The notes: a model not told the origin generated them from the letters alone. 64,000 bases of DNA from Pseudomaricurvus alcaniphilus (GCF_011440395.1 NZ_JAAOIX010000004.1:248001-312000); one strand, 5' to 3'; counted from the first letter of the stretch, positions 15,849 to 25,089 are shown. Translations and numbers: made by a program.

Positions 15849-17471
15849 TCATCCGTGCCACCACACATGCTCGGCAAAGGAGTAGCCCATCAGGCCGCCC
15901 ACGGGGATGGAGCCCAGCCCGCCCAGGCGGCGGTCAAAACCGTCGATCAGGCTTAAAAATACCGGCACGCCAATACCGGCCTCGTTGTGGATCAGGGTCT
16001 GCATATCCACGTACATCTGCTTGCGCCGGGCCTGGTCGCCCTCCGCCCGGGCCGCCAGCAGCAACTGGTCGAACTGGGGGTTTTTCCAGGCCGACTCATT
16101 CCAGGGGGCGGAGGATTTAAAGAACAAACTGAACAGCAGGTCGAGGCTGGGGCGCGGATTGATATTGCCAAAGGACAGCGGGTGCTTCATCCAGTGATTG
16201 GACCAGTAGCCGTCTCCCGGCACCCGGTTCACCCCCAGTTTGAGCCCCACCTTGGAGGCGGACAACTGCAGCAAGGTGGCCATATCCACCGAGCCCTCGG
16301 CGGCGGGCGAGGCAAACAGCGGGTAGCGGGCGCCGGTCATACCGGACTTTTTCAGGTGGTAGAGGGCGCGGTCCGGATCGTGGGGCCGCTGGGGCAAATC
16401 GCTGGCGTAAAAACGGTGGCTGGGCGGCACCGGGTGATCGTTGCCGATGGTGGCGTAGCCGCGAAACAGGGCGCGCTTGATCAGGTCGCGATCCATCAGG
16501 TACTTCATCGCCAGGACGAAATCCGGATTGCTGGAGGGGTACATATCCTGGCGCATAATCAGGTTGGTGTAGAGCCCCGAAGGCGTCTCCTTGACGGCAA
16601 AGCCCGGGGTCTGGTTGATGCGGCGGATCGAACGCGGGTTGACGGCGATAATCAACTGCACGTCACCGGACAGGAGCGCGTTGACCCGCGCCGTTTCGTC
16701 GGGGATACCGATCAGTTCAATCTCATCCAGGTAGGGCCGGCCCTCACGCCAGTAGTTTTCGTTGCGCTCGACGATGGTGCGCACGCCGGGCACAAACTCC
16801 TTCAGTTTAAACGGCCCTGTGCCGATGGCGGTGCGAAACTCTTTGGTACCGTCCTGGATAATGGTGAAGTGGGAGGTGGCCAGAATCTGCGGCAAATCGG
16901 CGTTGGGGCCGTTCAGTTCGATCTCCACCTGCAGTGGCCCCCGGGCCCTAACTGCGCTGAATTGCGCGGCCACCGCGGCGCCCTTGCTGGCAGTGGCCGG
17001 ATCCTTGTGACGCAGCAGTGAATAGACCACGTCGTCGGCGTGCAGGGACTTGCCATCGTGAAATTCCACCCCGGGTTGCAACTCAAACAACCAGGTGGTC
17101 TGGTCACTGCTGCTAAAAGATTGCGCCAGCGACGGCTGGGCATCGAGGTGCTCATCGAAGCGGGTGAGGCCGTTGTAGAGCATATTGTGGCGCACATAAT
17201 CGGTGGACAGGGAGCCCTTGGCCGGGTCGAGGGTGTCGGCGGTGGAGATGGACAAACTGGCGACCCGAATCCGCCCCCCTCGCACTGGCGTATTACCGAG
17301 CCTGTCCAGCTCTGCCAGCGCCAGGCGTCGCTGCAACTCGGTCTCGTCGCTCGAGTCCGACAGCGCCGTCCAACCCAGGTAGCCCAGCCCCGCGGCGGCG
17401 CCGGCACCCGCCAGCAAGCGCAAGGATTTGCGCCGCTGCTGGTCAACGCTGTCTTTGTTTCGATTTACCAT
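15849..17471 (-). CDS. Periplasmic binding protein (family 5), Tat-exported
   Basis: Substrate-binding protein of the Dpp-like importer, 540 residues, close to the usual size for SBP family 5. The N-terminus has a twin-arginine signal (RRKSLRLLAGAGAA, Arg13-Arg14 from the ATG at 17471), implying export in folded form. The mature protein carries typical family segments such as TLDPAKGSLSTDYVRHNMLYNGL and FHDGKSLHADDVVYSL. The frame is open to a TTG at 17489, but the ATG at 17471 places the Tat motif better. The binding pocket cannot be read from sequence. Confidence 0.9.
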   Translation of the reverse strand: MVNRNKDSVDQQRRKSLRLLAGAGAAAGLGYLGWTALSDSSDETELQRRLALAELDRLGNTPVRGGRIRVASLSISTADTLDPAKGSLSTDYVRHNMLYNGLTRFDEHLDAQPSLAQSFSSSDQTTWLFELQPGVEFHDGKSLHADDVVYSLLRHKDPATASKGAAVAAQFSAVRARGPLQVEIELNGPNADLPQILATSHFTIIQDGTKEFRTAIGTGPFKLKEFVPGVRTIVERNENYWREGRPYLDEIELIGIPDETARVNALLSGDVQLIIAVNPRSIRRINQTPGFAVKETPSGLYTNLIMRQDMYPSSNPDFVLAMKYLMDRDLIKRALFRGYATIGNDHPVPPSHRFYASDLPQRPHDPDRALYHLKKSGMTGARYPLFASPAAEGSVDMATLLQLSASKVGLKLGVNRVPGDGYWSNHWMKHPLSFGNINPRPSLDLLFSLFFKSSAPWNESAWKNPQFDQLLLAARAEGDQARRKQMYVDMQTLIHNEAGIGVPVFLSLIDGFDRRLGGLGSIPVGGLMGYSFAEHVWWHG

Positions 17472-17559
17472 ACTGTCTCTATCCGTCAATTCGATTCAAA
17501 GGTGTGCCCAGAAGACTGGCGCAACAGTCACGCTGCCCTGCAGCCCAGCTACCGGGTAC

Positions 17560-18849
17560 TCACTGCACCCGGTCCAGCCATTGGTAATACAAGCCCACCA
17601 GCGGCAGGAACCAGGGCTTGCCAAAGTGCCCCGGGATCGCCGGCCAGGACAAATCCCGCCAGGGGTTGGCGGCGCGATTACCCGCCATCACCTCAGCCAT
17701 AACTTCGCCCATATGTACCGACATCTGCACGCCGTGGCCACTGTAGCCCATGGAGTAGTACAAGCCATTCTTTTCACCGGCCCGGGGCAGGCGATCCTGG
17801 CTCATATCCACGGTGCCGCCCCAGCAGTAGTCGATACCCACCCCTTGCAGCTCGGGAAAATGCCGTTCCAGTGCCGCTCGCAATACCGCACCGCTCTTCT
17901 GGTCGGACTTGGGATTGGATACCGCAAAGCGGGCGCGGCCGCCGAACAGCAGGCGATTGTCGGGAGTGAGGCGAAAGTAGTTGCCGATATGGCGGGTGGT
18001 GACGTAATTGCGCGACTGCGGCAGCAGCCGCTCGGTCAACTCGGCCGGCAGCGGTGCGGTGACCACGGCGAAACTGCCCACCGGCACGATGCGGCGCCGA
18101 AACCAGCCAAAGGGGCCGGGGCCGCTGCCACCGGTGGTGACCAGCACCTGTTTGGCCTGCACACTGCCGCGAGCCGAGCTCACCTGCCAGTCGCCTGAGG
18201 GCAGGCGCTGCAGTCCGGTCACGGCGGCGTGTTCGTACACGCGAGCACCCGCTGCGGCCGCGGCCTCAGCCAGGCCAACACCGAATTTGCCGACGTGCAT
18301 TTGCGCACTGTCCGGCTGCAGCAGGCCACCAAAATAGCCGCCGCAACCCAATTCCGCCGGCAGTTCGGCCGCCGTCACCAGCTTTACACCAGGGTCGACG
18401 CCGGCCGCCAGCAAGGCTTCACTGGCGCGGGCCAGGCCCTCGTAGTGTTCCGGCTTGGCCGCCAGTTTGAGCTTGCCACAGCGGCGGAAACCGCAGTCGA
18501 TATTTTCTGACTGCACCAGCCGCTCGACTGTGTCGACCGCGCTGTTGTAGGCCAGGTAGAAGCGCCGCGCCGTGTCCTCGCCAAACTCCTGCACCAGCGC
18601 CGAATAGGACTGGGCGGTGCCATTGTTGCACTGGCCGCCATTGCGCCCGGAGGCCTCGCCGATGACCCGGCCCGCCTCCAGCACCACCACACTGGCGCCG
18701 CGGCGGGCGAGCGCCAGGCCCGCGGACAAACCGCTGTAGCCGCCGCCAACAATGGCCACATCCACCCGGTCCGCCGCCTCGCCTACCTGCCCGGCGGCAC
18801 CGCCCTGGAACGCCGGTGCAGTGTCCAGCCAGAAGGATTCAAGTTTCAT
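17560..18849 (-). CDS. FAD-dependent amine oxidase, PuuB/OrdL-like
   Basis: A 429-residue DAO-family flavoprotein of the gamma-glutamylputrescine oxidase type. The FAD site VAIVGGGYSGLSAGLALARRG starts near residue 30. The segment GEASGRNGGQCNNGTAQS and the C-terminal GYSGHGVQMSVHMGEV are characteristic of PuuB-like enzymes. It is distinct from the HcnC-like subunit in the same operon, so the pathway has two separate flavin-dependent amine oxidations. It follows the HAD gene by six bases. The family oxidises secondary or N-acylated primary amines to aldehydes; the actual substrate is not evident. Confidence 0.87.
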   Translation of the reverse strand: MKLESFWLDTAPAFQGGAAGQVGEAADRVDVAIVGGGYSGLSAGLALARRGASVVVLEAGRVIGEASGRNGGQCNNGTAQSYSALVQEFGEDTARRFYLAYNSAVDTVERLVQSENIDCGFRRCGKLKLAAKPEHYEGLARASEALLAAGVDPGVKLVTAAELPAELGCGGYFGGLLQPDSAQMHVGKFGVGLAEAAAAAGARVYEHAAVTGLQRLPSGDWQVSSARGSVQAKQVLVTTGGSGPGPFGWFRRRIVPVGSFAVVTAPLPAELTERLLPQSRNYVTTRHIGNYFRLTPDNRLLFGGRARFAVSNPKSDQKSGAVLRAALERHFPELQGVGIDYCWGGTVDMSQDRLPRAGEKNGLYYSMGYSGHGVQMSVHMGEVMAEVMAGNRAANPWRDLSWPAIPGHFGKPWFLPLVGLYYQWLDRVQ

Positions 18850-18855
18850 AGAATT

Positions 18856-19524
18856 TTAGAGCCCAACGATGCCTGGCAAGCCACCGATATCCTGGATTTC
18901 GTGGTAGTTGTAGTAAGGCGTCGACGGCTCGTGGCCGCGGTTGACGAACACCTTGTTCTTGATGCCGATATCGTCCGCCGACATCAAGTCGTAGCGCAGG
19001 CTGGAGGAGACATGCAGCATGTCTTCGGGATTACAGCCGAGGTTGTCCAGCATATATTCAAATGCCTGCAGGCGCGGCTTGTAAGCCTGGGCCTGCTCGG
19101 CGGTGTAGACGTGGGCGAACGGCGCCTGCAGCTTCTCAACATTGTGGGGCAACTGCACGTTCATGGCGTTGGACAGGATCACCAGCGGTATTTCCTTGGC
19201 GATAACTTTCAGCGGCTCGGGCACATCCGGGTGCGGCCCCCAGGTGGGCACGGCGTTGTAGATAGTGATGGAGTCTTCATCGCGATACTCGATGTTCCAG
19301 CGTTTGCAGGTGCGGGCTACGGAGTTGCGCACCACCTCCTGGTAGGGCTTCCAGGCGCCGAGCACTTCGTCCAGGCGGTAGGCAGAAAAGTCTTTGCAGA
19401 ACTGGGGCATTTGCTCCGCGGTGACGCGGTCACTGAACAACTCCCGGGCCATGTTGGCCATCTGGAAGTAAATCAATGTGCCGTAGCAGTCAAAGCTGAT
19501 GAATTTGGGTCTGAAAGTGCTCAT
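18856..19524 (-). CDS. HAD-family hydrolase, (S)-2-haloacid dehalogenase type
   Basis: First gene of the ten-gene operon, 222 residues. The nucleophile motif is FDCYGTL (Asp12), with LSNAMN as motif II and a YKPRLQAFEYML motif III segment, the pattern of haloacid dehalogenase type II proteins. A phosphatase or dehalogenase activity acting on a small acid is expected from the family. In this context it may instead remove a phosphate or a bad by-product; nothing in the neighbourhood suggests halogenated substrates. Confidence 0.83.
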   Translation of the reverse strand: MSTFRPKFISFDCYGTLIYFQMANMARELFSDRVTAEQMPQFCKDFSAYRLDEVLGAWKPYQEVVRNSVARTCKRWNIEYRDEDSITIYNAVPTWGPHPDVPEPLKVIAKEIPLVILSNAMNVQLPHNVEKLQAPFAHVYTAEQAQAYKPRLQAFEYMLDNLGCNPEDMLHVSSSLRYDLMSADDIGIKNKVFVNRGHEPSTPYYNYHEIQDIGGLPGIVGL

Positions 19525-19646
19525 AGTTTCTCTCGCAGTTTTCCGCAGTGGGTGAATACAGGTTGAAAAGTATTACAGCACGTTGCCGCCAACAGATAGT
19601 CCTGATTTGGAATCCCTGCGCTGAAAAATACGCTGTTTTGGCGTTG

Positions 19647-19675
19647 CAATCAGCACAGTTTGCCGTTGCTGATTG
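19647..19675. promoter_or_regulatory. Long inverted repeat in divergent promoter region
   Basis: CAATCAGCA at 19647-19655 is mirrored by TGCTGATTG at 19667-19675 with an 11-base spacer, nine paired bases without mismatch. It could be an operator, for example for an Lrp-type regulator encoded at 26078, or an RNA hairpin. Confidence 0.45.
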
Positions 19676-19698
19676 TTCTTATTTATACGCGAACCTTG

Positions 19699-19711
19699 CA
19701 CCAATGTGGTG
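19699..19711. promoter_or_regulatory. Short palindrome CACCA-N3-TGGTG
   Basis: A perfect 5+5 inverted repeat with a three-base centre, 24 bases after the longer one. The size would suit a GntR-like operator. Short enough to occur by chance. Confidence 0.3.
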
Positions 19712-19963
19712 ACTAAAGATGGTGCCGATTGTCGACCGCTGCCAGCCGGTTTCACCGGCAGCATATAATGCTGATAATGCCGGAAAAACAACAGAACAAT
19801 GGAGATTGATTGCGACCTAACAACAACACCCACCAGCGCGCTGTCGTTAACATAGTCCTACAGTGCACATTTGCACATTTACATATTGCCCGGCCGCATT
19901 AGTTGTTAAACAGGATTGATCAGCGCCGGCCAAAGCAATCCACCCATATGCCGGATGTTACCT

Positions 19964-21346
19964 ATGACCAAATCATTGCTAACCGAGCTGGACCGCAGCC
20001 ACCTGATCCACCCGGTGATCAATTTCCGTGCCCACGAAGAGAAAGGCGTAAAAATTCTGCAGAGTGGCGACGGCGCCTGGCTGACCGATATCGATGGCAA
20101 GCGCCTGCTCGACGGCTTCGCCGGTTTATGGTGCGTCAATGCCGGCTACGGCCAGCAGAGCGTGGTGGAAGCTGCCGCCAAACAGATGAGCCAACTGCCC
20201 TACGCCACCGGCTATTTTGGCTACGGCTCGGAGCCGGCCATACGGCTGGCGGCGAAACTGGTGGAACTGACACCGGCGTCCCTTGAGCACGTCTATTTCA
20301 CCCTTGGTGGCTCCGATGCGGTGGATAGCGCTATTCGCTACATTACCCACTATTACAACGCCATTGGCCAGCCCCAACGCAAACACTTTATTGCCCAGGA
20401 GCGCGGCTACCACGGCTCCTCGGCGGTGGGCGCGGGCATGACCGGCCTGCCGGCTTTCCACACCAATTTCGACCTGCCGCTGGCCAACCAGCACCACATT
20501 CCCTGCGCCTACGTCTACCGCAGCCCGGTGGGCAGCGACCCGCAGGCGATAATTGACGCCTCGGTCGCCAACCTGCGCGCCAAGGTGGCGGAACTGGGTG
20601 GCCCCGACCAGGTAGCGGCATTTTTCTGTGAGCCCATCATCGGCTCTGGTGGGGTGCTGGTGCCGCCGGTGGGCTGGCTCAAGGCCATGGAAGCTACCTG
20701 CCGTGAACTGGGCATTCTGCTGCTGGTGGATGAAGTCATTACCGGCTTTGGTCGCACCGGCCCCATGTTTGCCTGCGAGGCGGAAGGCGTGCAACCGGAC
20801 CTGATGACCATGGCCAAGGGCCTGACCTCCGGCTACGCCCCCATGGGTGCCGTGATGATGTCCGATGCCATCTACGCCGGCATTGCCGACGGCCCCAACC
20901 GCGCGCCACTGGTGGGCCACGGCCAGACCTACTCCGCCCACCCGGTCAGCGCTGCGGTGGCGCTGGAAGTACTGCGCCTCTACCAGGAGGGCGGACTGCT
21001 GGCCAATGGCCAGAAAGTGGCACCCTACTTCGCCGAGCGCCTGCAGGCCATGACTGCCCACCCACTGGTGGGCGACGCCCGCCAGCGCGGCCTGCTGGGC
21101 GCGCTGGAACTGGTGGCCGACAAGGGCACTAAAGCGCGCTTTGCGCCGGAACTGCAACTGCACGACCGCCTGGCCGGCATCGCCTATGAAAACGGCATTA
21201 TCTTCCGCGCTTTCGCCGACGGCATCCTCGGCTTCGCCCCGGCCCTGTGTTTTAGCGAGCGCGACTTCGAGTTCCTGTTCGATCGTTTGACCTTGTCACT
21301 CGATACCCTGCTCAACCAAACTGACATCCGCAAGGCGGTGGCCTGA
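19964..21346 (+). CDS. Class III aminotransferase (SpuC/omega-transaminase-like)
   Basis: PLP-dependent aminotransferase of about 460 residues, first gene of the rightward operon. Motifs include GLWCVNAGYG, the PLP-phosphate region TLGGSDAVDSAIR, the LLVDEVITGFGRTG segment and the Schiff-base lysine in MAKGLTSGYAPMG. These match the putrescine/beta-alanine-pyruvate group. The start is uncertain: ATG codons at 19955 and 19964 are both in frame and neither has a strong ribosome site; I use 19964. With the semialdehyde dehydrogenase two genes downstream it would turn an amine into an acid. Confidence 0.88.
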   Translation: MTKSLLTELDRSHLIHPVINFRAHEEKGVKILQSGDGAWLTDIDGKRLLDGFAGLWCVNAGYGQQSVVEAAAKQMSQLPYATGYFGYGSEPAIRLAAKLVELTPASLEHVYFTLGGSDAVDSAIRYITHYYNAIGQPQRKHFIAQERGYHGSSAVGAGMTGLPAFHTNFDLPLANQHHIPCAYVYRSPVGSDPQAIIDASVANLRAKVAELGGPDQVAAFFCEPIIGSGGVLVPPVGWLKAMEATCRELGILLLVDEVITGFGRTGPMFACEAEGVQPDLMTMAKGLTSGYAPMGAVMMSDAIYAGIADGPNRAPLVGHGQTYSAHPVSAAVALEVLRLYQEGGLLANGQKVAPYFAERLQAMTAHPLVGDARQRGLLGALELVADKGTKARFAPELQLHDRLAGIAYENGIIFRAFADGILGFAPALCFSERDFEFLFDRLTLSLDTLLNQTDIRKAVA

Positions 21347-21348
21347 TC

Positions 21349-22437
21349 ATGACCAACTCTACCTACAACATCGCCGTAATTGCCGGCGACGGCATCGGCA
21401 AGGAAGTTATGCCCGAAGGCCTGCGCGTACTGCAGGCCGCGGCGGCGCGATTTGACATCGATATCGCCTACCACCACATCGACTGGGCCGGCTGCGACTA
21501 CTACGCCGCCCACGGCCAGATGATGCCGGACGACTGGAAAGCACAACTGCAGGGCATGGACGCCATTTACTTTGGCGCCGTGGGCTGGCCGGACACCGTG
21601 CCCGACCACATCTCCCTGTGGGGCTCGATCCTTAAATTCCGGCGCGAGTTCGACCAGTACATCAACTTGCGCCCGGCGCGCACCTTTGCCGGTGTGCCCT
21701 GCCCGCTCAACAGCGCCGCTGGCGGCGACATCGATTTTTTGGTGGTGCGGGAAAATACCGAGGGCGAGTACTCTGCCATCGGCGGCATCATGTTCGAGGG
21801 CACCGAGCGCGAGGTGGTGATGCAGCAGTCCGTGTTCACCCGCCACGGCACCGACCGGGTCATGCGCTACGCCTTCGACCTGGCCCGGCAGCGCAGCCGC
21901 AAACAGCTGACCGTGGCCACCAAGAGTAACGGCATGGCCATCAGCATGCCCTGGTGGGACGAGCGCGCCGCCGCCATCGCCACTGAATTCCCGGATATCA
22001 GCTGGGACAAGCAGCACATCGACATTCTCTGCGCCCGCTTTGTTATGCAGCCCCAGCGCTTTGACGTGGTGGTGGCCTCCAACCTGTTTGGCGACATCCT
22101 CTCCGACTTGGGGCCAGCTTGTACCGGCACCATCGGCCTGGCGCCGTCAGCCAATCTCAACCCGGAGCGCAAGTTTCCCTCCCTGTTCGAACCGGTGCAC
22201 GGCTCGGCCCCGGACATCAGTGGCAAGAACATCGCCAACCCGGTGGCCATGATCTGGTCCGGCGCCCTATTGCTGGACTTCCTCGGCCAGGGCAGCGGCC
22301 CCTGCCGCGAGGCCCACGACACCATCGTCGCCGCCATCGAAACCGTATTGGCCGAAGGACCGCGCACCGCCGACCTCGGTGGCCAGGCCTCCACCACCGA
22401 GATGGGCAAAGCCATCGCCGAGCTGGTGGCCCGATAA
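21349..22437 (+). CDS. dmlA: D-malate/tartrate dehydrogenase (decarboxylating)
   Basis: A 362-residue NAD-dependent beta-decarboxylating dehydrogenase. Almost the whole protein reads like E. coli DmlA/YeaU: IAVIAGDGIGKEVMPEGLRV, GAVGWPDTVPDHISLWGS, ENTEGEYS, KQHIDILCARFVMQP and FEPVHGSAPDISGKN. Family members oxidise D-malate to pyruvate and CO2 and may accept tartrate or other 3-substituted malates. It begins two bases after the aminotransferase stop. Its presence implies that the pathway yields a 2-hydroxy or 2,3-dihydroxy diacid. Confidence 0.9.
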   Translation: MTNSTYNIAVIAGDGIGKEVMPEGLRVLQAAAARFDIDIAYHHIDWAGCDYYAAHGQMMPDDWKAQLQGMDAIYFGAVGWPDTVPDHISLWGSILKFRREFDQYINLRPARTFAGVPCPLNSAAGGDIDFLVVRENTEGEYSAIGGIMFEGTEREVVMQQSVFTRHGTDRVMRYAFDLARQRSRKQLTVATKSNGMAISMPWWDERAAAIATEFPDISWDKQHIDILCARFVMQPQRFDVVVASNLFGDILSDLGPACTGTIGLAPSANLNPERKFPSLFEPVHGSAPDISGKNIANPVAMIWSGALLLDFLGQGSGPCREAHDTIVAAIETVLAEGPRTADLGGQASTTEMGKAIAELVAR

Positions 22438-22455
22438 TCAGGAGTTTGACCGCGC

Positions 22456-23949
22456 ATGAATGAATCCATCCCCCTGCAGCTGCAGCGCGCCGACCTGCTC
22501 TGTCGCCAGAACTTTATTGCCGGTCAATGGTGTGACAGTGCCGCCGGCGGTCAACTGGCGGTGAGCAATCCCGCCACCGACACGGTGTTTGCCCAGGTGG
22601 CCAACAGCGACCAGCAAGACGCTCTCGCCGCGGTGGATGCAGCGCAAGCGGCCCTGCCCCGGTGGCGCGCGCAGACCGCCAGGGCGCGCTCGCAACTGCT
22701 GAAACAGTGGCACCGCTTGATCCTCGCCAACAGCGAAGACCTCGCCACCCTGATGTCGCTGGAGCAGGGCAAACCGCTGGCCGAAGCCCGCGCTGAGGTG
22801 GCCTACGGTGCCTCCTATGTGGAGTGGTTTGCGGAGGAAGCGGTGCGCGCCCGCGGCGATATCCTGCCAGCGCTGGCGCCCGGCAAGCTGCAGATGGTGG
22901 TCAAGGAACCGATCGGCGTGGTGGCCGCCATCACCCCCTGGAACTTCCCCCTGGCCATGATCGCGCGCAAACTGGCGCCGGCCCTGGCCGCCGGTTGCAC
23001 GGTCATTGCCAAGCCCGCCGAGGACACACCGCTGACCGCCCTGGCACTGGTAAAGCTGGCCGAAGAGGCCGGCTTCCCGGCCGGCACCATCAATATCGTC
23101 AGCGCCTCCCGGGAGAGCACCGCGACGGTGGTGGACTGCTGGCTGCGCGACGGCCGGGTGCGCAAGATCACCTTCACCGGCTCCACTCCGGTGGGCAAGC
23201 ACCTGGCCCGGGAATCCGCCGACACCCTGAAAAAACTGTCGCTGGAACTGGGCGGTAATGCCCCCTTTATCGTCTTCGCCGACGCCGACCTGGACGCGGC
23301 GGTGAGTGGCCTGATGGCGGCCAAGTTTCGCAACGGCGGCCAGACCTGTGTCTGCCCCAATCGGGTCTATGTGCACAGCGATGTGATGGCCGCCTTTACC
23401 GAAAAGCTGCAGGCTCAGGTGGAGCAGCTCAGCGTCGGGCCTGCCACCCACCCCGCCGCCACCATCGGTCCCATGATCAACCGCCGCGCCATCGACAAGA
23501 TCCAGCGCCACGTGGACAACGCCGTGGCCCAGGGTGCCCGCCTGGTTGCGGGCGGCCAGCCGCTGCGCAATGCCATCGCCGACGGCCCGTTTTATTTTGC
23601 CCCCACCATCCTCGCCGACGTCACCACCGCTATGGAGGTCTGCCACGAGGAGACCTTCGGCCCGCTGGTGCCGCTGTTTCGTTTTCACAGCGAGAGCGAT
23701 GTGATCGAGCAGGCCAACGCCACGCCCTTTGGCCTGGCCGCCTACTTCTACACCCAGGACCCGAGCCGCATCTGGCGCGTGTCGTCAGCCCTGCAGGCGG
23801 GAGTGATTGGCATTAACGAGGGCGCGGTGGCCAGCGAGGCGGCGCCCTTTGGTGGCGCCAAGGAATCCGGCTACGGCCGCGAGGGGTCGCACTATGGCCT
23901 CGATGACTATCAAAACATCAAGTATCTGTGTCAGGGCAATCTGGGTTAG
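22456..23949 (+). CDS. gabD: NAD(P)-dependent succinate-semialdehyde dehydrogenase-like
   Basis: Aldehyde dehydrogenase of 497 residues. The GabD-like features are ITPWNFPLAMIARK, FTGSTPVGKHL, ELGGNAPFIVF (general base Glu), the catalytic Cys in GGQTCVCPNRVYV and the C-terminal GLDDYQNIKYLC. Succinate semialdehyde is the expected substrate in this clade, though aspartate or glutarate semialdehyde are possible. A GGAG site precedes the ATG. The 3' end has been duplicated: the last codons and stop form the first unit of the 15-bp tandem repeat at 23935-24021. Confidence 0.9.
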   Translation: MNESIPLQLQRADLLCRQNFIAGQWCDSAAGGQLAVSNPATDTVFAQVANSDQQDALAAVDAAQAALPRWRAQTARARSQLLKQWHRLILANSEDLATLMSLEQGKPLAEARAEVAYGASYVEWFAEEAVRARGDILPALAPGKLQMVVKEPIGVVAAITPWNFPLAMIARKLAPALAAGCTVIAKPAEDTPLTALALVKLAEEAGFPAGTINIVSASRESTATVVDCWLRDGRVRKITFTGSTPVGKHLARESADTLKKLSLELGGNAPFIVFADADLDAAVSGLMAAKFRNGGQTCVCPNRVYVHSDVMAAFTEKLQAQVEQLSVGPATHPAATIGPMINRRAIDKIQRHVDNAVAQGARLVAGGQPLRNAIADGPFYFAPTILADVTTAMEVCHEETFGPLVPLFRFHSESDVIEQANATPFGLAAYFYTQDPSRIWRVSSALQAGVIGINEGAVASEAAPFGGAKESGYGREGSHYGLDDYQNIKYLCQGNLG

Positions 23950-24021
23950 GACAATCTGGGTTAGGACAATCTAGGTTAGGACAAGCCAGGTTAAAACAAT
24001 CCGGGCCAGGGCAATCTGGAC
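23935..24021 (+). repeat. Six 15-bp tandem units overlapping a stop codon (locus 2)
   Basis: Units resemble GACAATCTGGGTTAG. Unit 1 is the coding end and TAG stop of the aldehyde dehydrogenase. Units 2, 3 and 4 repeat it with TAG, TAG and TAA in the same frame; units 5 and 6 are degraded. The gene therefore ends in four consecutive in-frame stops spaced 15 bases apart. Confidence 0.85.
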
Positions 24022-24044
24022 ACTCAATAAGGAACCAGCAGGTT

Positions 24045-25034
24045 ATGAAGCAGCAGGCAACCACTCAGGCAAACAGCACTTTCGAACCCTATCCGGTGGA
24101 AATCCAGGCACCGGACATCAGCGCCTTTGCCGAGGGCAATTGCGGCGTGCCCTATGTGTACAGTTTTGACAGCGGGGTCTCCGGCCCCCATGTAATGATC
24201 AACGCCCTTACCCATGGCAACGAGTTTTGCGGTGCCATCGCGGTGCGGGAGTTACTGCTCAGCAATGTGCGACCGCGGCGCGGCAAGTTGACCCTGGCGT
24301 TTGCCAACCACGCCGCCTTCAGCCGCTTCGACGCCGCCAACCCGGACGCCTCCCGCTTTGTGGATCGCGACTTCAATCGCGTCTGGACCGAAGCACTGCT
24401 GGATGACCTCAGCCAGGACTGTTCGGAGCTGCGCCGGGCGCGGGAGATGCGGCCGGTGATCGATAAGGTCGACCTGCTGCTCGACCTGCACTCCATGCAC
24501 GAGCGCAGCGCGCCGCTGATGTTATCCGGGCCGCTGGAAAAGGGCGTTACCTACGCCCGCCAAATGGCCCTGCCCGGTAATATTATTGTCGATGCCGGTC
24601 ACGCCGAAGGTCGACGCCTGCGCGATTACAGCGGTTTTGGCGACCCGGCCAGCTGCAAAAACGCCCTGCTGGTGGAGTGCGGCCAGCACTGGGAGAGAAA
24701 CGCGGAAACCGTCGCCCGGCAGTGCGCGGCGCGCTTCCTGATGCTGGCTCGCACGGTCAATGAAAACGATATTCCCCGCGCCTGGCGCGCCGCCCCGGAG
24801 CCCTACCCGCGGGTAATCCGGGTCACCGATGCCATCGTCGCCAACAGCATGGACTTCCGCTTCGCCAGCGATTATCGCGGCCTGGAAACCTTCCCCGACA
24901 AGGGCACCGTCTACGCCGTGCGCGACGGCCAGCCGCTGGCCACCCCCTACCCCAATTGCGTGATGGTCATGCCCTCGCTGCGCCAGCTGCGCCCGGGTGT
25001 TACCGTAGTGCGCCTGGGCCGGCTGGACAGCTAG
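24045..25034 (+). CDS. Succinylglutamate desuccinylase/aspartoacylase-family hydrolase
   Basis: Zinc-dependent amidohydrolase of 329 residues in the M14-like AstE/AspA family. The first zinc motif is THGNE near residue 62, and the second ligand is in DLHSMH. Members remove an acyl group from an N-acylated amino acid. The ATG at 24045 follows an AAGGA site; the open frame back to 23928 is repeat DNA of the previous gene. As the last gene of the rightward operon it may deacylate an intermediate before or after transamination. It does not resemble DoeB closely enough to claim ectoine breakdown. Confidence 0.85.
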   Translation: MKQQATTQANSTFEPYPVEIQAPDISAFAEGNCGVPYVYSFDSGVSGPHVMINALTHGNEFCGAIAVRELLLSNVRPRRGKLTLAFANHAAFSRFDAANPDASRFVDRDFNRVWTEALLDDLSQDCSELRRAREMRPVIDKVDLLLDLHSMHERSAPLMLSGPLEKGVTYARQMALPGNIIVDAGHAEGRRLRDYSGFGDPASCKNALLVECGQHWERNAETVARQCAARFLMLARTVNENDIPRAWRAAPEPYPRVIRVTDAIVANSMDFRFASDYRGLETFPDKGTVYAVRDGQPLATPYPNCVMVMPSLRQLRPGVTVVRLGRLDS

Positions 25035-25051
25035 ACTAAAGGACTAAAGAT

Positions 25052-25066
25052 CCCCGTGAACCGGGG
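25052..25066. terminator. Weak hairpin between convergent genes
   Basis: CCCCG-tgaac-CGGGG, 18 bases after the hydrolase stop, followed by an A-rich stretch. Only five paired bases, so the assignment is tentative. Confidence 0.3.
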
Positions 25067-25089
25067 CCAATAAAAGACGACGAGGACCA

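Larger units (their letters stand above)
19525..19963. other. Divergent control region of the catabolic island
   Basis: This 439-base AT-rich region lies between the ten-gene leftward operon and the four-gene rightward operon and must contain both promoters. Two inverted repeats inside are listed separately. No gene is evident; short ORFs here have no recognisable product. Confidence 0.6.

Noticed and set aside
19573-19833. An 86-residue minus-strand frame in the divergent control region
   Set aside because: It spans the inverted repeats, has no ribosome site and no recognisable product.
22438-23688. A 416-codon minus-strand frame opposite the aldehyde dehydrogenase
   Set aside because: Same codon-bias shadow; no ribosome site, no recognisable motif, and the opposite strand encodes an intact enzyme.
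24045-25034. Assignment of the hydrolase, aminotransferase, semialdehyde dehydrogenase and AsnC regulator to ectoine breakdown (DoeBCD/EutE-like)
   Set aside because: The set is suggestive, but no DoeA/EutD ectoine hydrolase and no Ueh/Teh-type transporter are present, and the hydrolase belongs to a different-looking subgroup.
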